A DNA stretch of 64,000 nt, from positions 17,147 to 81,146 of the forward strand of contig CAUCQW010000012.1 in the NCBI GenBank assembly GCA_958445065.1. Reading direction: 5' to 3'. Below are positions 49,465 to 58,143 of the stretch, piece by piece. A model generated the notes under the pieces. The model searched no databases, was not told where the DNA came from, and saw only the letters and a list, made by a program, of their open reading frames with translations. Source of the DNA: an uncultured Collinsella sp. Its GTDB lineage: Bacteria; Actinomycetota; Coriobacteriia; Coriobacteriales; Coriobacteriaceae. The stretch's first letter is position 1. Each line of letters starts with the position of its first letter. The translations under genes and the position numbers were made by a program.

Positions 49465-52146
49465 TTACTCTTTCTCCACCGCGCGCATGATCGCCTTGTA
49501 GATCTCCATCAGTGGGATGATCAGGAAGGCCAGGCCCAGCGCGGCAAGAACGCCCTTGAGCTCAAGCGTCACGGGGCCAAAGAACATCTCGGCAAGCGTC
49601 GGCTGCACGGTCACGATCACCGTCAGCACCAGTGCCAGCGCGGCAGAAGCCCACAGCCACTTGTTCTGCTTCTTCATGGTGAACAGCGACGCACGACGGC
49701 TGCGCATATTGAAGCAGTGGAAAATCTCGACCATGTTGAGCGTGATGAACGCCATCATCACGCCTTCCTCGTCGGCATTGCCGGCGATCATATCGGCGAT
49801 GTGGATGTAGCCCATGTCAAAGTACACGCCCACAAAGAAGCTCGCCAGCACCAGCACGGTGATGATTAGGCCCTGGACCACGCAGTCCAGACCCATATGT
49901 CCGGCAAAGACACCGTCCTTGGCGTTGCGCGGCTTGCGCTTCATGATGTCGCCCTCGGCATCCTCCATGCCCAGCGCGAGCGCGGGGAAGCAGTCGGTGA
50001 CCAGGTTCACCCACAGCAGCTGCACCGGCTGGAAGATGGTAAAGCCGATGAGCGTGGCGATAAACACCGAGAACACCTCGGCAAGGTTGGCCGAAAGCAG
50101 GAACTGGATGACCTTGCGGATGTTGTCGTAGATGCGACGACCCTCTTCGCAGGCGCCGATGATGGTAGCGAAGTTGTCATCGGCAAGTACCATGTCGGCG
50201 ACGTTCTTGGTGACGTCGGTACCGGTGATGCCCATACCGACGCCAATGTCGGCGCGCTTGATGGACGGGGCGTCGTTGACGCCATCGCCCGTCATGGCCA
50301 CGATCTGGTCGCGCGACTTCCAAGCCTCGACGATGCGTGTCTTGTGCTCGGGCTGGACGCGGGCGTACACGCCGTAGTCCTCGATGTGCGCGTCGAGTTC
50401 CTCGTCGCTCATGCGATCGAGGTCGGCACCGGTGATGGCCTGGCTGCGATCGGCGACGATGCCCAGCTGCTTGGCGATGGCCACGGCGGTGTCGATGTGG
50501 TCGCCCGTGATCATGACGGTGCGGATACCGGCGTCGTGCGCCTCGTGGATAGCGTCGGCCACCTCGGGACGGACCGGGTCGATCATGCCGGACAGGCCAC
50601 AGAAGACCAGGTCATGCTCGAGCGCAGCGGGGCTGCAGTCGTCGGGAACCTCGGTGTAGGTGCGGCTTGCCAGCGCCAGTACGCGCAGGGCCTCGTCGGC
50701 CATGGCCTTGTTGGCCGCCACGAGCTCGGCGCGGCGCTCCTCGGTCAGGGGGACGACCTTATCGCCCTCGTAGATATGGGTGCACAGGCCGATCACCACG
50801 TCGGGCGCACCCTTGGTGTACTGCTCGTACTCGCCATCCAGGGTCTCGACGACCACGGACATCATCTTGCGGCCCGAGTCAAACGGGGCCTCGCCCACGC
50901 GCGGATGCTCGGCAGTCAGGCCGGTGAGGCCAGCCTTGCCGGCGTCGTTGACGAGCGCGCACTCGGTCGGCTCGCCCACGGCCTCGCCCAGCTCCTCGTC
51001 CCACTGAGCATCGGAGCACAGCGCCATGCCGGCCAGGAACTTCTCCTTGGGCGCAGCGAGCTCGTGCTTGACGACGGTCATCTTGTTCTGGGTAAGGGTA
51101 CCGGTCTTGTCGGAGCAGATGGTCTGCGTGCAGCCGAGAGTCTCGACGGCAGAGAGCTTGCGGATGATTGCCTGGCGCTTAGCCATCTTGGTCACGCCAA
51201 GCGAAAGGACGATGGTCACGACGGCGACCAGGCCCTCGGGGATGGCAGCGACGGCGAGCGAGACGGCGACCATAAAGGTATCGAGCAGGGCGGTCGGGTC
51301 GGTAAGAACGTTGCCCACGCCGTGGCGGATGATATCAACGCCAAAGATGACGACGCAGATGACGATAACCATAATGGTAAGGATGCGGCTGAGCTCGGCG
51401 AGCTTCACTTGCAACGGCGTGAGCTCTTCCTTGGCCTCGGCCAGGGCGCCGGCGATCTTGCCCATCTCGGTGTTCATGCCGGTGCCGACCACGACGGCGC
51501 GACCACGGCCGTACACGACGGTGGAGCCCATATAGCACATGTTCTTACGGTCGCCGAGCGGCACGTCATCGGTGCCCGCAGCGAGCTCGATCACGTTGGC
51601 GTGCTTCTCTACGGGCACGGACTCGCCGGTGAGCGCGGCCTCTTCGATCTTCATCGTGGCGCTCTCGAGCACGCGGCAGTCGGCCGGGACGGAGTCGCCC
51701 GCCTCGAGCATGATCACGTCGCCGGGCACGAGCTCGGCGCTCGGCAGGTGCACGAGCTTGCCGTCGCGCAGCACCTTGGACTGCGCCGCACTCATCTCCT
51801 GCAGGGCCTCGAGGGCCTCCTCGCTCTTGGCTTCCTGGACCACGCCCAGCACCGAGTTGACGATAACGACGAACATGATGATGGCAACATCGGCAAAGTC
51901 GGGCTCGCCCTTGACCATGCCCGTGAGCGCACTGATGACGGCGGCAACGATCAGCATGATGACCATGGGGTCGGCCATCTGCTCAAAGAAGCGCTTCCAC
52001 AACGGGGTCTTCTCGGCTTCCTCGAGCTTGTTAGGGCCTGTCTTGACGAGGCGCGACGACGCCTCGTCGTTGCTCAGGCCGAGGTTCTCATCGACGCCCT
52101 GGTCGCTGAGTACCTCCGCCGCGGCGGACAGGTATTCCTTTTGCAT
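49465..52146 (-). CDS. P-type Ca2+-transporting ATPase
   Basis: 893-residue P2-type cation pump that exports Ca2+. The actuator has TGES, the phosphorylation motif is CSDKTGTLTQNKM (Asp as acceptor), the nucleotide domain has KGAPD, and the hinge is MTGDGVNDAPSIKRADIG. In M4, VAAIPEGLVAVVTIVLSLG gives the PEGL ion-site motif. M5-M6 have the family's NLAEVFSVF and QLLWVNLVTDCFPALALG segments. About ten helices in total. ATG 52146 lies eight bases after AGGAGGGG, which is part of a leader hairpin. The Ca2+ preference is inferred from PEGL and NLVTD motifs. Confidence 0.92.
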   Translation of the reverse strand: MQKEYLSAAAEVLSDQGVDENLGLSNDEASSRLVKTGPNKLEEAEKTPLWKRFFEQMADPMVIMLIVAAVISALTGMVKGEPDFADVAIIMFVVIVNSVLGVVQEAKSEEALEALQEMSAAQSKVLRDGKLVHLPSAELVPGDVIMLEAGDSVPADCRVLESATMKIEEAALTGESVPVEKHANVIELAAGTDDVPLGDRKNMCYMGSTVVYGRGRAVVVGTGMNTEMGKIAGALAEAKEELTPLQVKLAELSRILTIMVIVICVVIFGVDIIRHGVGNVLTDPTALLDTFMVAVSLAVAAIPEGLVAVVTIVLSLGVTKMAKRQAIIRKLSAVETLGCTQTICSDKTGTLTQNKMTVVKHELAAPKEKFLAGMALCSDAQWDEELGEAVGEPTECALVNDAGKAGLTGLTAEHPRVGEAPFDSGRKMMSVVVETLDGEYEQYTKGAPDVVIGLCTHIYEGDKVVPLTEERRAELVAANKAMADEALRVLALASRTYTEVPDDCSPAALEHDLVFCGLSGMIDPVRPEVADAIHEAHDAGIRTVMITGDHIDTAVAIAKQLGIVADRSQAITGADLDRMSDEELDAHIEDYGVYARVQPEHKTRIVEAWKSRDQIVAMTGDGVNDAPSIKRADIGVGMGITGTDVTKNVADMVLADDNFATIIGACEEGRRIYDNIRKVIQFLLSANLAEVFSVFIATLIGFTIFQPVQLLWVNLVTDCFPALALGMEDAEGDIMKRKPRNAKDGVFAGHMGLDCVVQGLIITVLVLASFFVGVYFDMGYIHIADMIAGNADEEGVMMAFITLNMVEIFHCFNMRSRRASLFTMKKQNKWLWASAALALVLTVIVTVQPTLAEMFFGPVTLELKGVLAALGLAFLIIPLMEIYKAIMRAVEKE

Positions 52147-52156
52147 ATAGAGTCCC

Positions 52157-52250
52157 CTCCTGGGATTCGGGCCACTCAGCAGATTGATGCCCGATCATAA
52201 TTCCCAGGAGAAGGGCAAGGGCTCATCAAGGCTGCCGTGCTGAGCGGCAG
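52157..52250 (-). promoter_or_regulatory. Structured leader of the Ca2+-ATPase gene with loop-loop complementarity
   Basis: On the minus strand, hairpin 1 (52232-52250) is CTGCCG-CTCAGCA-CGGCAG. Hairpin 2 (52157-52210) has an outer stem CTCCTGGGA/TCCCAGGAG and an inner stem TCGGGC/GCCCGA; its 16-base terminal loop holds TGCTGAG, an exact complement of the seven-base loop of hairpin 1. The outer stem of hairpin 2 buries AGGAG of the ribosome site. It matches no riboswitch class I can name; the manganese (yybP-ykoY) consensus was not found. Confidence 0.55.
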
Positions 52251-52519
52251 TTGATAGTGGAGCTATGGTACCCCAAAGCGGCGCGTCTAGCCAAAACATT
52301 CCAATTGGAAACACGGCTCGAGTGCAACGATGCAGACCGTGTGATGCTCAACATTGATAAAACGTTTTTTCTTCGGCGCATCGTCAAACTGAAATATCGC
52401 CCAGATAGCAGCGGTCAGAGCGGTTGGTAAAGATTTTTCATATACCGTTTTTACCGCAAAAAATGAACTTCTAATTCGGCATACGGTCGATTTTTTGGGG
52501 TATTCGGTCGGCATTTCGT

Positions 52520-52525
52520 TATAAT
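52520..52525 (+). promoter_or_regulatory. pyk -10 box
   Basis: Perfect TATAAT on the plus strand, 63 bases before the pyk ATG, in a strongly AT-rich region. The -35 is not clear (TTGGGG at a 19-base spacing). The rest of the 52251-52519 gap shows no gene. Confidence 0.55.
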
Positions 52526-52588
52526 CATCTCAGTTTTATTTCTTATGGTTTATCTATCAGCGCAAGACGATGTCAGATGGAGGTCTGA

Positions 52589-54049
52589 ATGTACAAGCGC
52601 ACCAAGATTGTATGCACCATGGGTCCCGCCTGCGATAGCGACGAGACCATCCGTGAGATGATCAAGGCGGGCATGAACGTCGCCCGTTTTAACTTCTCGC
52701 ACGGATCCTACGACGAGCACCACGGTCGCATCGAGCGCGTCCGTCGTATTTCCAAGGAGCTCGGTCTGCCCGTCGGCATCCTGCTCGACACCAAGGGCCC
52801 CGAGGTCCGCACCGGCCTTCTGGTCGATGGCAAGAAGGTTGCCGTCAAGACCGGCGATAAGATCGTCGTCACCGCTCAGCCCACGTCCGAGGATTTCCAC
52901 GGCACCTCTGAGCACATCTCCCTTGACTACCTGGCTCTGCCCTCCGAGGTCGAGAAGGGCTCCCTCATCCTGATCGATGACGGCCTGGTCGCCCTCGAGG
53001 TCGAGTCCGTCGACGGCCAGGACATGACCTGCGTCGTCAAGAACGACGGCCTGATCGGCGAGCGCAAGGGCGTCAACATGCCCAACGTCAACATCTCGCT
53101 GCCCGCCATCACCGAGCGCGATCGTCAGGACATCCTCTTTGGCCTGACCGAGAACATCGATTACATCGCCGCTTCCTTCATCCGTGACGGCGAGTCCGTC
53201 CGCGGCATCCGCGAGCTTTGCCGCGAGAACGGCGGCGAGCACGTGACGATCTTCCCGAAGATCGAGTGCGCCCTGGGCGTCGAAAACTTCGACGAGATCC
53301 TCGAGGCTTCCGACGGCATCATGGTCGCCCGTGGCGACCTGGGCATCGAGATCAAGCCCGAGCTCGTTCCGCACATCCAGAAGGAGATCATCGCCAAGTG
53401 CAACGCGGCCTACAAGCCCGTTATCACCGCTACGCAGATGCTCGACTCCATGCAGCAAAACCCGCGCCCGACGCGCGCCGAGGTTGCCGACGTTGCTAAC
53501 GCCATCTACGACGGCACCGACGCCGTTATGCTGTCCGGCGAGTCCGCTGCCGGTAAGTACCCGGTCGAGGCCGTCAAGATGCAGGCCAGCATCGCTCTCG
53601 AGACTGAGAAGTACCTCCCGGCTCACGCTCCGCTCGAGGTTCCGGCCGATGCTCACGGCACCCGCGTCGTCAACAACGTTGTGGGTATGTCCGCTGTGAA
53701 CATGGCTACCACCGTTGGCGCCAAGTGCATCACCGTGCCGACGACCACCGGTCGTACCGCTCGCCTGATCTCGCACTTCCGTCCCAACATGCCGATCTGC
53801 GCGTTCTCCCGCCACGAGTGGGCCGTCCAGCAGATGATCATGTACTGGGGCGTTATCCCGCACCAGGCCGAGATTACCCAGGGCACCGTCAACGGCACGA
53901 TCGTCAAGGCGATCGAGACCGCTAAGGAGCTCGGCTACGTCGAGGCCGGCGATCTGACCGTCGCCACCGCCGGCGACCCCCGCATGAGCGTCCAGCTCGA
54001 GGACAAGGTCTCCTCGACCAACGTCGCTTACGTCGCTCAGGTGCGCTAA
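52589..54049 (+). CDS. pyk: Pyruvate kinase
   Basis: 486 residues; converts phosphoenolpyruvate and ADP to pyruvate and ATP in glycolysis. It starts KRTKIVCTMGPACDS, has NVARFNFSHGSYDEH, the K+/Mg2+ and active-site segment IFPKIECALGVENFDEIL and MVARGDLGIE, and ATQMLDSMQQNPRPTRAEV. The C-terminal allosteric domain ends at YVAQVR. It lacks the extra PEP-utiliser domain of Bacillus pyruvate kinase. The ATG follows GGAGG by six bases. C/T-ending, strongly biased codons suggest high expression. It has its own terminator. Confidence 0.98.
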   Translation: MYKRTKIVCTMGPACDSDETIREMIKAGMNVARFNFSHGSYDEHHGRIERVRRISKELGLPVGILLDTKGPEVRTGLLVDGKKVAVKTGDKIVVTAQPTSEDFHGTSEHISLDYLALPSEVEKGSLILIDDGLVALEVESVDGQDMTCVVKNDGLIGERKGVNMPNVNISLPAITERDRQDILFGLTENIDYIAASFIRDGESVRGIRELCRENGGEHVTIFPKIECALGVENFDEILEASDGIMVARGDLGIEIKPELVPHIQKEIIAKCNAAYKPVITATQMLDSMQQNPRPTRAEVADVANAIYDGTDAVMLSGESAAGKYPVEAVKMQASIALETEKYLPAHAPLEVPADAHGTRVVNNVVGMSAVNMATTVGAKCITVPTTTGRTARLISHFRPNMPICAFSRHEWAVQQMIMYWGVIPHQAEITQGTVNGTIVKAIETAKELGYVEAGDLTVATAGDPRMSVQLEDKVSSTNVAYVAQVR

Positions 54050-54077
54050 ATCGTACTTGCAAGCACATTTGCATTGC

Positions 54078-54114
54078 AAAGGGCCCGGAAGGCATTGCCT
54101 TCCGGGCCCTTTTT
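54078..54114 (+). terminator. pyk terminator
   Basis: AAAGGGCCCGGAAGGC and GCCTTCCGGGCCCTTT form a nearly perfect hairpin with a short ATT loop and a T-run, 29 bases after the pyk stop. Confidence 0.93.
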
Positions 54115-54144
54115 AAGACCTTCTTCATATGCCGCCTCATCGAT

Positions 54145-54255
54145 TTGCGTTCAGTCGCAAGCCTCTCCGATGCCGAGTGCACCACCGAAGACGCCCTGCG
54201 ACGGGAGCCGTTGGTCAATTGGGATGAACTGTTCACCGTCAAGCCGGCCAGCTAG
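54145..54255 (+). pseudogene. Possible remnant of an unknown gene
   Basis: A 36-residue frame from a TTG codon has protein-like composition (LRSVASLSDAECTTED, then ALRREPLVNWDELFTVKPAS) and ends in TAG. It has no ribosome site and the frame continues upstream through the pyk terminator, so it is probably the tail of a lost gene. Its stop overlaps that of the gene on the other strand. Not recognised. Confidence 0.25.
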
Positions 54256-55100
54256 CAGCTAGCAATCAGGGGCAGCGCAGGCACATCGGGCGATTCGACA
54301 CGGGCGGCAAAACCCGCCTCGGTCAGCTCGATGACCTCGGTAAACGTTGCGTCGAAGAATTTCTCGGTCAGCAGGCGGTATGGCGGATGGTCGGGCTCGC
54401 CGGGGTTTTCGCGCACGATCTCGTGCATAACGCCGATGGTCTTGAGCACATACTCCTTATGGATGGGATACTGCCCAAAACGCGTCGCCGCAGTATACAG
54501 GCGATCGGTCGCGCGCGGAATCGAAACAATGCCGAGCGTCTTGCCGAACCAGTCAAAGTCGCCTTGCTTTTTAATGCGGAACTCCTCGCACGGCTTGCCG
54601 CCGTGCGCCTCCAGGTACTGATTCACGCGCGTATTCCATACTGTATCGGCCACCAGATGCGACCAGACACCCAGTGTCAAATCGAGCAACGACTGCGCCA
54701 CATCTTCGGACGCAAGCGAGAACTCACGAGCGCCGGGACCGACAACCGGCTCAGCATCCCTGTAGCGCTGGGGATAGTGCACGCGATTCAGTCGCTCGCG
54801 CTCCTCGATAATCGAGGTCGCCGCGGCTGGCGCACCGGTGGGCGAACTTTTAAGCAACGGTGCCACATAGGTATCCCAGAACTCGTGCTCACGCGGCTTA
54901 GGGATAGGCTCGGGCTTGGCAAAGTGCGTAATGCGGTACGGGATGGGATCGGCGATGCCAGGGACCATATAGCCCACGAAAATATCCGGAACCACGCAGC
55001 CAAACAAAAAGGCATTGCGGTCGCGCACGCTCTTGGCAAGCGCACCGGTGCGCTCCAGCAAACGCTCCGTCTGAGCGATATGAATGTTCCAGCTTGGCAT
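54252..55100 (-). CDS. Zinc-dependent phospholipase C-like protein
   Basis: About 282 residues from ATG 55100. The start MPSWNIHIAQTERLLE, the FLFGCVVPDIFVGYMV segment and RITHFAKP follow the pattern of PF00882-type proteins, with His and Asp residues suited to bind zinc, plus VWSHLVADTVWN further on. There is no signal peptide, so it is probably intracellular and may not be a secreted lipase. GGGGGTGG precedes the ATG. Activity is not established for such proteins in this group. Confidence 0.7.
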   Translation of the reverse strand: MPSWNIHIAQTERLLERTGALAKSVRDRNAFLFGCVVPDIFVGYMVPGIADPIPYRITHFAKPEPIPKPREHEFWDTYVAPLLKSSPTGAPAAATSIIEERERLNRVHYPQRYRDAEPVVGPGAREFSLASEDVAQSLLDLTLGVWSHLVADTVWNTRVNQYLEAHGGKPCEEFRIKKQGDFDWFGKTLGIVSIPRATDRLYTAATRFGQYPIHKEYVLKTIGVMHEIVRENPGEPDHPPYRLLTEKFFDATFTEVIELTEAGFAARVESPDVPALPLIASC

Positions 55101-55180
55101 AGCCACCCCCATAAAAAACCTGGATAACTATACCATCACGGCAAAGCCGCGCGGGCGGCTACGCACGCTCTACGCAGCAA

Positions 55181-55951
55181 CTATTCCGCAGCGCCGCTCT
55201 CGGTTCCATACGACGACACCGGCGCCTCGACCACATGGTGATATCGATCGATATAGATGGCGCGGGCACCCAGGCGCCGCACCAAATCCTGATGATGTGT
55301 GCTCATCAAGACCGTCTTACCCGCCGCGACGTAGGCCAGCAAGAAGTTGACCACGATGTCGCATGAATCCTCGTCGAGCCCATTGGTAGGCTCGTCAAGG
55401 ACCAAGATATCCGGGTTCATCGACACCACCGCAGCCAGCGCAACGCGCTTCTTTTGCCCGCCCGAGAGCTGATAGGGAGAGGCGTCGGCAAGGTCGGCAA
55501 CCTGGAACAACCCCATGGCATCGCTCACGCGGCGCTCGAGCTCGTCTGCCGGCAGCCCCATCTGCGCGGGACCAAAAGCAACTTCCTCGCCCACCGTGGC
55601 GCAGAACAGCTGGGCATCGGCGTTTTGGAACACGAAGCCCACGCGCTGGTGGAACTTCTGAGCAGCAGCAGAATCCTTCAGATACGCCGCATCGACCACG
55701 CGTCCGTCAAACAGGTATGCCCCTGCGTTCGCGAGTTCAAGGCCGTTAATAAGGCGCATAATCGTCGTCTTACCGCAGCCGTTGGGACCGAGCAGGGCAA
55801 CGAGTTCACCACGATCGACCTGCAGCGACACACCATCGACAACCGTATGACCCGTATAGGAAAACACCACGTCGCGCAACTCAATAAGCGGCGTGTCCTC
55901 GGCGCCGCCCACACCGTTCGTGCCCGCCGCACTATTCATATCGATCGTCAA
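55181..55951 (-). CDS. nikO: Nickel/cobalt ECF transporter ATPase (CbiO/NikO)
   Basis: About 256 residues. ABC ATPase motifs: LLGPNGCGKTTIMRLING (Walker A), FVFQNADAQLFCATVGEEVAFGP (ECF-type Q-loop), QLSGGQKKRVALAAVV (signature), ILVLDEPTNGLD (Walker B) and STHHQDLVRRL. The TTG at 55951 with AAGGG six bases upstream is my choice of start; an ATG at 55975 has no ribosome site and an ATG at 55939 is possible. It is the last gene of the nikMQO operon. Confidence 0.87.
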   Translation of the reverse strand: MTIDMNSAAGTNGVGGAEDTPLIELRDVVFSYTGHTVVDGVSLQVDRGELVALLGPNGCGKTTIMRLINGLELANAGAYLFDGRVVDAAYLKDSAAAQKFHQRVGFVFQNADAQLFCATVGEEVAFGPAQMGLPADELERRVSDAMGLFQVADLADASPYQLSGGQKKRVALAAVVSMNPDILVLDEPTNGLDEDSCDIVVNFLLAYVAAGKTVLMSTHHQDLVRRLGARAIYIDRYHHVVEAPVSSYGTESGAAE

Positions 55952-55997
55952 AACGTCGCCCTTCCCTATTTGCATCCCCAGCCAGAACCAGCAGCGC

Positions 55998-56840
55998 CTA
56001 CAGCACGGCGCACAACACTGCCAGCAGCGCCACGCCGGCCGCATAGACCGCATCGCGCCAGCCAAAGCCGCTCCGCGCGGGAGCCGGATACGCGCCGGCA
56101 AAGCCGCGGCAGAGCATGGCCTCGTCCATCGCGCGGCTGCATTCCATCGCCTTGATAAAGGTCATGCCCATGATACCCGCGATCGAATCGGTACGCGAAA
56201 ATCCCTCAGGCGCACGGCCAACGCTGCGCAGCATGACCGATTCGCACAGATTGTGCGCCGTGCGACCCAGCACCTCAATGTGCTTGAGCGCCATATCAAA
56301 CGTAAAGATGACCTCGTCGGGTAGATGCAGCATCTTGAGCGCCGCCGACATGCGGCTCCAGGTAAGCGTCCACGAAACGCCCAGCACCAGCGACACATTA
56401 ATGAAGGTCTTGAGCGCGATCTTGAGCATGGCGCCCGTGGCAGACGCGCCCAGCAGCAGGGCAGGCAATGCCAGAACCACCGCAAGCCCCGTGGCGCCGA
56501 GCGCCGGTACAATGGTCGCACGCAGCCCGCGTGCGGGGCGCACCGCGACCAGCACCAGCGCGATAGCCGCCATCAACATGAGGTACAGCGGGCTCTGCGT
56601 CAGACACACGCACAGGACGCAGACGAACATCCCCACCAGGCGCACCGGAGCCGAAACGCAAGAAAGGGCGCGGTCGACCATCGACCCGCCCTCGTGCGCG
56701 CCTCCACCCAGGCGAACCCGCTCAAGCAGGCTCGCCAGGTGCAGGACGTTCTTTTGCATCACACGATGCCGAGCCCCCACGGGCTCGTAACGCTGCTCGA
56801 CCGCAAGCCAGCTAGGCAGCTCGGCTATTGCCATGAGCAC
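55998..56840 (-). CDS. nikQ: Nickel/cobalt ECF transporter permease (CbiQ/NikQ)
   Basis: 280 residues with about five membrane helices. The cytoplasmic coupling helices carry the Ala-Arg-Gly type motifs of T-components: HIEVLGRTAHNLCESVMLRSVG and MECSRAMDEAMLCRGFAG. The N-terminus (LAVEQRYEPVGARHRVMQKNVLHLASLLERVRLG) is soluble. The start overlaps nikM by 29 bases; ATG 56834 is also in frame. Confidence 0.87.
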   Translation of the reverse strand: MLMAIAELPSWLAVEQRYEPVGARHRVMQKNVLHLASLLERVRLGGGAHEGGSMVDRALSCVSAPVRLVGMFVCVLCVCLTQSPLYLMLMAAIALVLVAVRPARGLRATIVPALGATGLAVVLALPALLLGASATGAMLKIALKTFINVSLVLGVSWTLTWSRMSAALKMLHLPDEVIFTFDMALKHIEVLGRTAHNLCESVMLRSVGRAPEGFSRTDSIAGIMGMTFIKAMECSRAMDEAMLCRGFAGAYPAPARSGFGWRDAVYAAGVALLAVLCAVL

Positions 56841-57897
56841 CGCTTTCCTTAACCGTCAGCGAGATCAGACGGAATGCGATGGTGAGCACCGCCACGCCAA
56901 TCACGCCGGACAGGATATACATGGCAGCCTGACCGGCAAAGCCAAGACCCTGCTCCTCGGAATAGGCCTGCAGGTAATCACCCGTAGGCAGAGCGTCGGC
57001 AAAGGTCGGGGTATCAAGGCCGACCGAAGCCTGCAGGCTGTCGTCACCAGCCTCCTGAACGGCGGTCGCGGCGCCCTCGGCGTCCCACTCGCCCCATGCG
57101 TCACCTGTGGCAAGCAAGCCGAGCGGCGTAGCCACGACAAGCACGGCAACCAAGATGAGCGTGGGGACCAGCGAGGTCTTCTTGGCAGCAGCGCCCTCGG
57201 CAGTAAGCTGGCCATCGACGGCCTCGGGCCCGACGATAACGCTCGGCGCCGTCTTCTTAATGAAACCGTAGATGGCGGCCGTCGCCACGCCCTCGATCAC
57301 GCCGGCAACCAGCATATGCGGGATCAACATGGCCGGAATAGCCACGGACAGCGGGAAGGGGCAGTACAGCGGCGCGCCCGAAGCGTTGGTAAAGAGCATC
57401 GGCTGAATACCAAACTCGATTGCCGCGCACAGGGCCGCCAGGCACAGGCCGACCCAACCGCTCACGACGGCAGAAACCGAGGTGCCCCAGCTCTTGTCGT
57501 GCAGGCGGCTGTTGAGCGCACGGAACACGATAGCAGCGACAAACGGCAGCACAAAGGCCATGTTAAAGCAGTTAGCGCCAAACGACAGAACGCCGCCGTC
57601 GCCAAACAGCAGCGCCTGCAGCGCCAGCGCAACCGAGACAGCGATAGCCGCGGCCTCGGGGCCTAGCAGCAGTGCAATGAGCGCGCCGCCGACGGCGTGA
57701 CCTGTGGTGCCGCCGGGCAGCGGCACATTGAACATCATAAGCAGGAAGGAGAACGCGGCGCAGATGCCCAGGAAAGCCATGTGCTCGCGATCGAGCGTGG
57801 CGCGCACTTTCTTGATGCAGTGGATCCAAACGGGCACCATCGCCACTGCCATGACGGCATCGGTCTGCGGGGACAGATAATTATCTGGAATGTGCAT
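56812..57897 (-). CDS. nikM: Nickel/cobalt ECF substrate-binding protein (CbiM/NikM fused to NikN-like domain)
   Basis: 361 residues. The N-terminus MHIPDNYLSP is the NikM/CbiM hallmark, whose His2 and N-terminal amine bind the metal ion. Six or so helices follow, with GHAVGGALIALLLGPEAA and FNMAFVLPF. The last 110 residues (a helix at LVPTLILVAVLVVATPLGLLA, an acidic external loop, and a helix at YILSGVIGVAVLTIAF) look like the NikN/PDGLE component, so M and N are fused. The upstream NikR-type site makes nickel more likely than cobalt. Confidence 0.87.
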   Translation of the reverse strand: MHIPDNYLSPQTDAVMAVAMVPVWIHCIKKVRATLDREHMAFLGICAAFSFLLMMFNVPLPGGTTGHAVGGALIALLLGPEAAAIAVSVALALQALLFGDGGVLSFGANCFNMAFVLPFVAAIVFRALNSRLHDKSWGTSVSAVVSGWVGLCLAALCAAIEFGIQPMLFTNASGAPLYCPFPLSVAIPAMLIPHMLVAGVIEGVATAAIYGFIKKTAPSVIVGPEAVDGQLTAEGAAAKKTSLVPTLILVAVLVVATPLGLLATGDAWGEWDAEGAATAVQEAGDDSLQASVGLDTPTFADALPTGDYLQAYSEEQGLGFAGQAAMYILSGVIGVAVLTIAFRLISLTVKESGAHGNSRAA

Positions 57898-57954
57898 GTA
57901 CGCCTCCCGGTTATCGGCGCACGGAATTGCAACGCCGCTTGAATCACCTTGTCA

Positions 57955-57982
57955 GTGTTACGTATTGTCAGATTCGTAACAC
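57955..57982. promoter_or_regulatory. NikR-type operator
   Basis: GTGTTAC-14 bases-GTAACAC, a perfect inverted repeat. This matches the published form of the NikR motif in several groups of bacteria (GTGTTAC with a 13-14-base spacer and GTAACAC). It overlaps the predicted start of transcription of nikM and lies 58 bases before its ATG. Confidence 0.7.
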
Positions 57983-57992
57983 GCCGCGGGCT

Positions 57993-58021
57993 ATCATAGC
58001 AAAACGGCGCACTGCCGACAA
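57993..58021 (-). promoter_or_regulatory. nikMQO promoter
   Basis: Minus-strand TTGTCG (58016-58021) and TATGAT (57993-57998) with a 17-base spacer. The -10 box lies just upstream of the NikR-type operator, the layout expected for repression by nickel-loaded NikR. The -35 lies within the loop of the terminator that follows pheT. Confidence 0.55.
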
Positions 58022-58035
58022 AGCAGCACGCCGTT
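58001..58035 (-). terminator. pheST terminator overlapping the nikM promoter
   Basis: On the minus strand AACGGCG and CGCCGTT arms, extended by CTGC/GCAG pairs with one two-base mismatch, are followed by TTG. It is about 110 bases past the pheT stop. The U-tract is short, so termination may be partial. Confidence 0.5.
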
Positions 58036-58143
58036 ATGTAATGCGCGTGTCATATATGCAGGCTCAGCAGCGCCTTATACCGGGCATAGTAGTCACGTAG
58101 GATTCGGCAGCAGCCACCGCTGACCCATACCCCAGCGCAGGAC

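Noticed and set aside
49897..52200. 767-codon open frame antisense to the Ca2+-ATPase
   Set aside because: Shadow of a strongly supported P-type ATPase frame.
52157..52250. Manganese (yybP-ykoY) riboswitch
   Set aside because: Such riboswitches occur before P-type ATPases, but I could not find their conserved paired internal loops here.
52550..54079. 509-codon open frame antisense to pyk
   Set aside because: pyk is unmistakable on the plus strand; the antisense frame arises from its codon bias.
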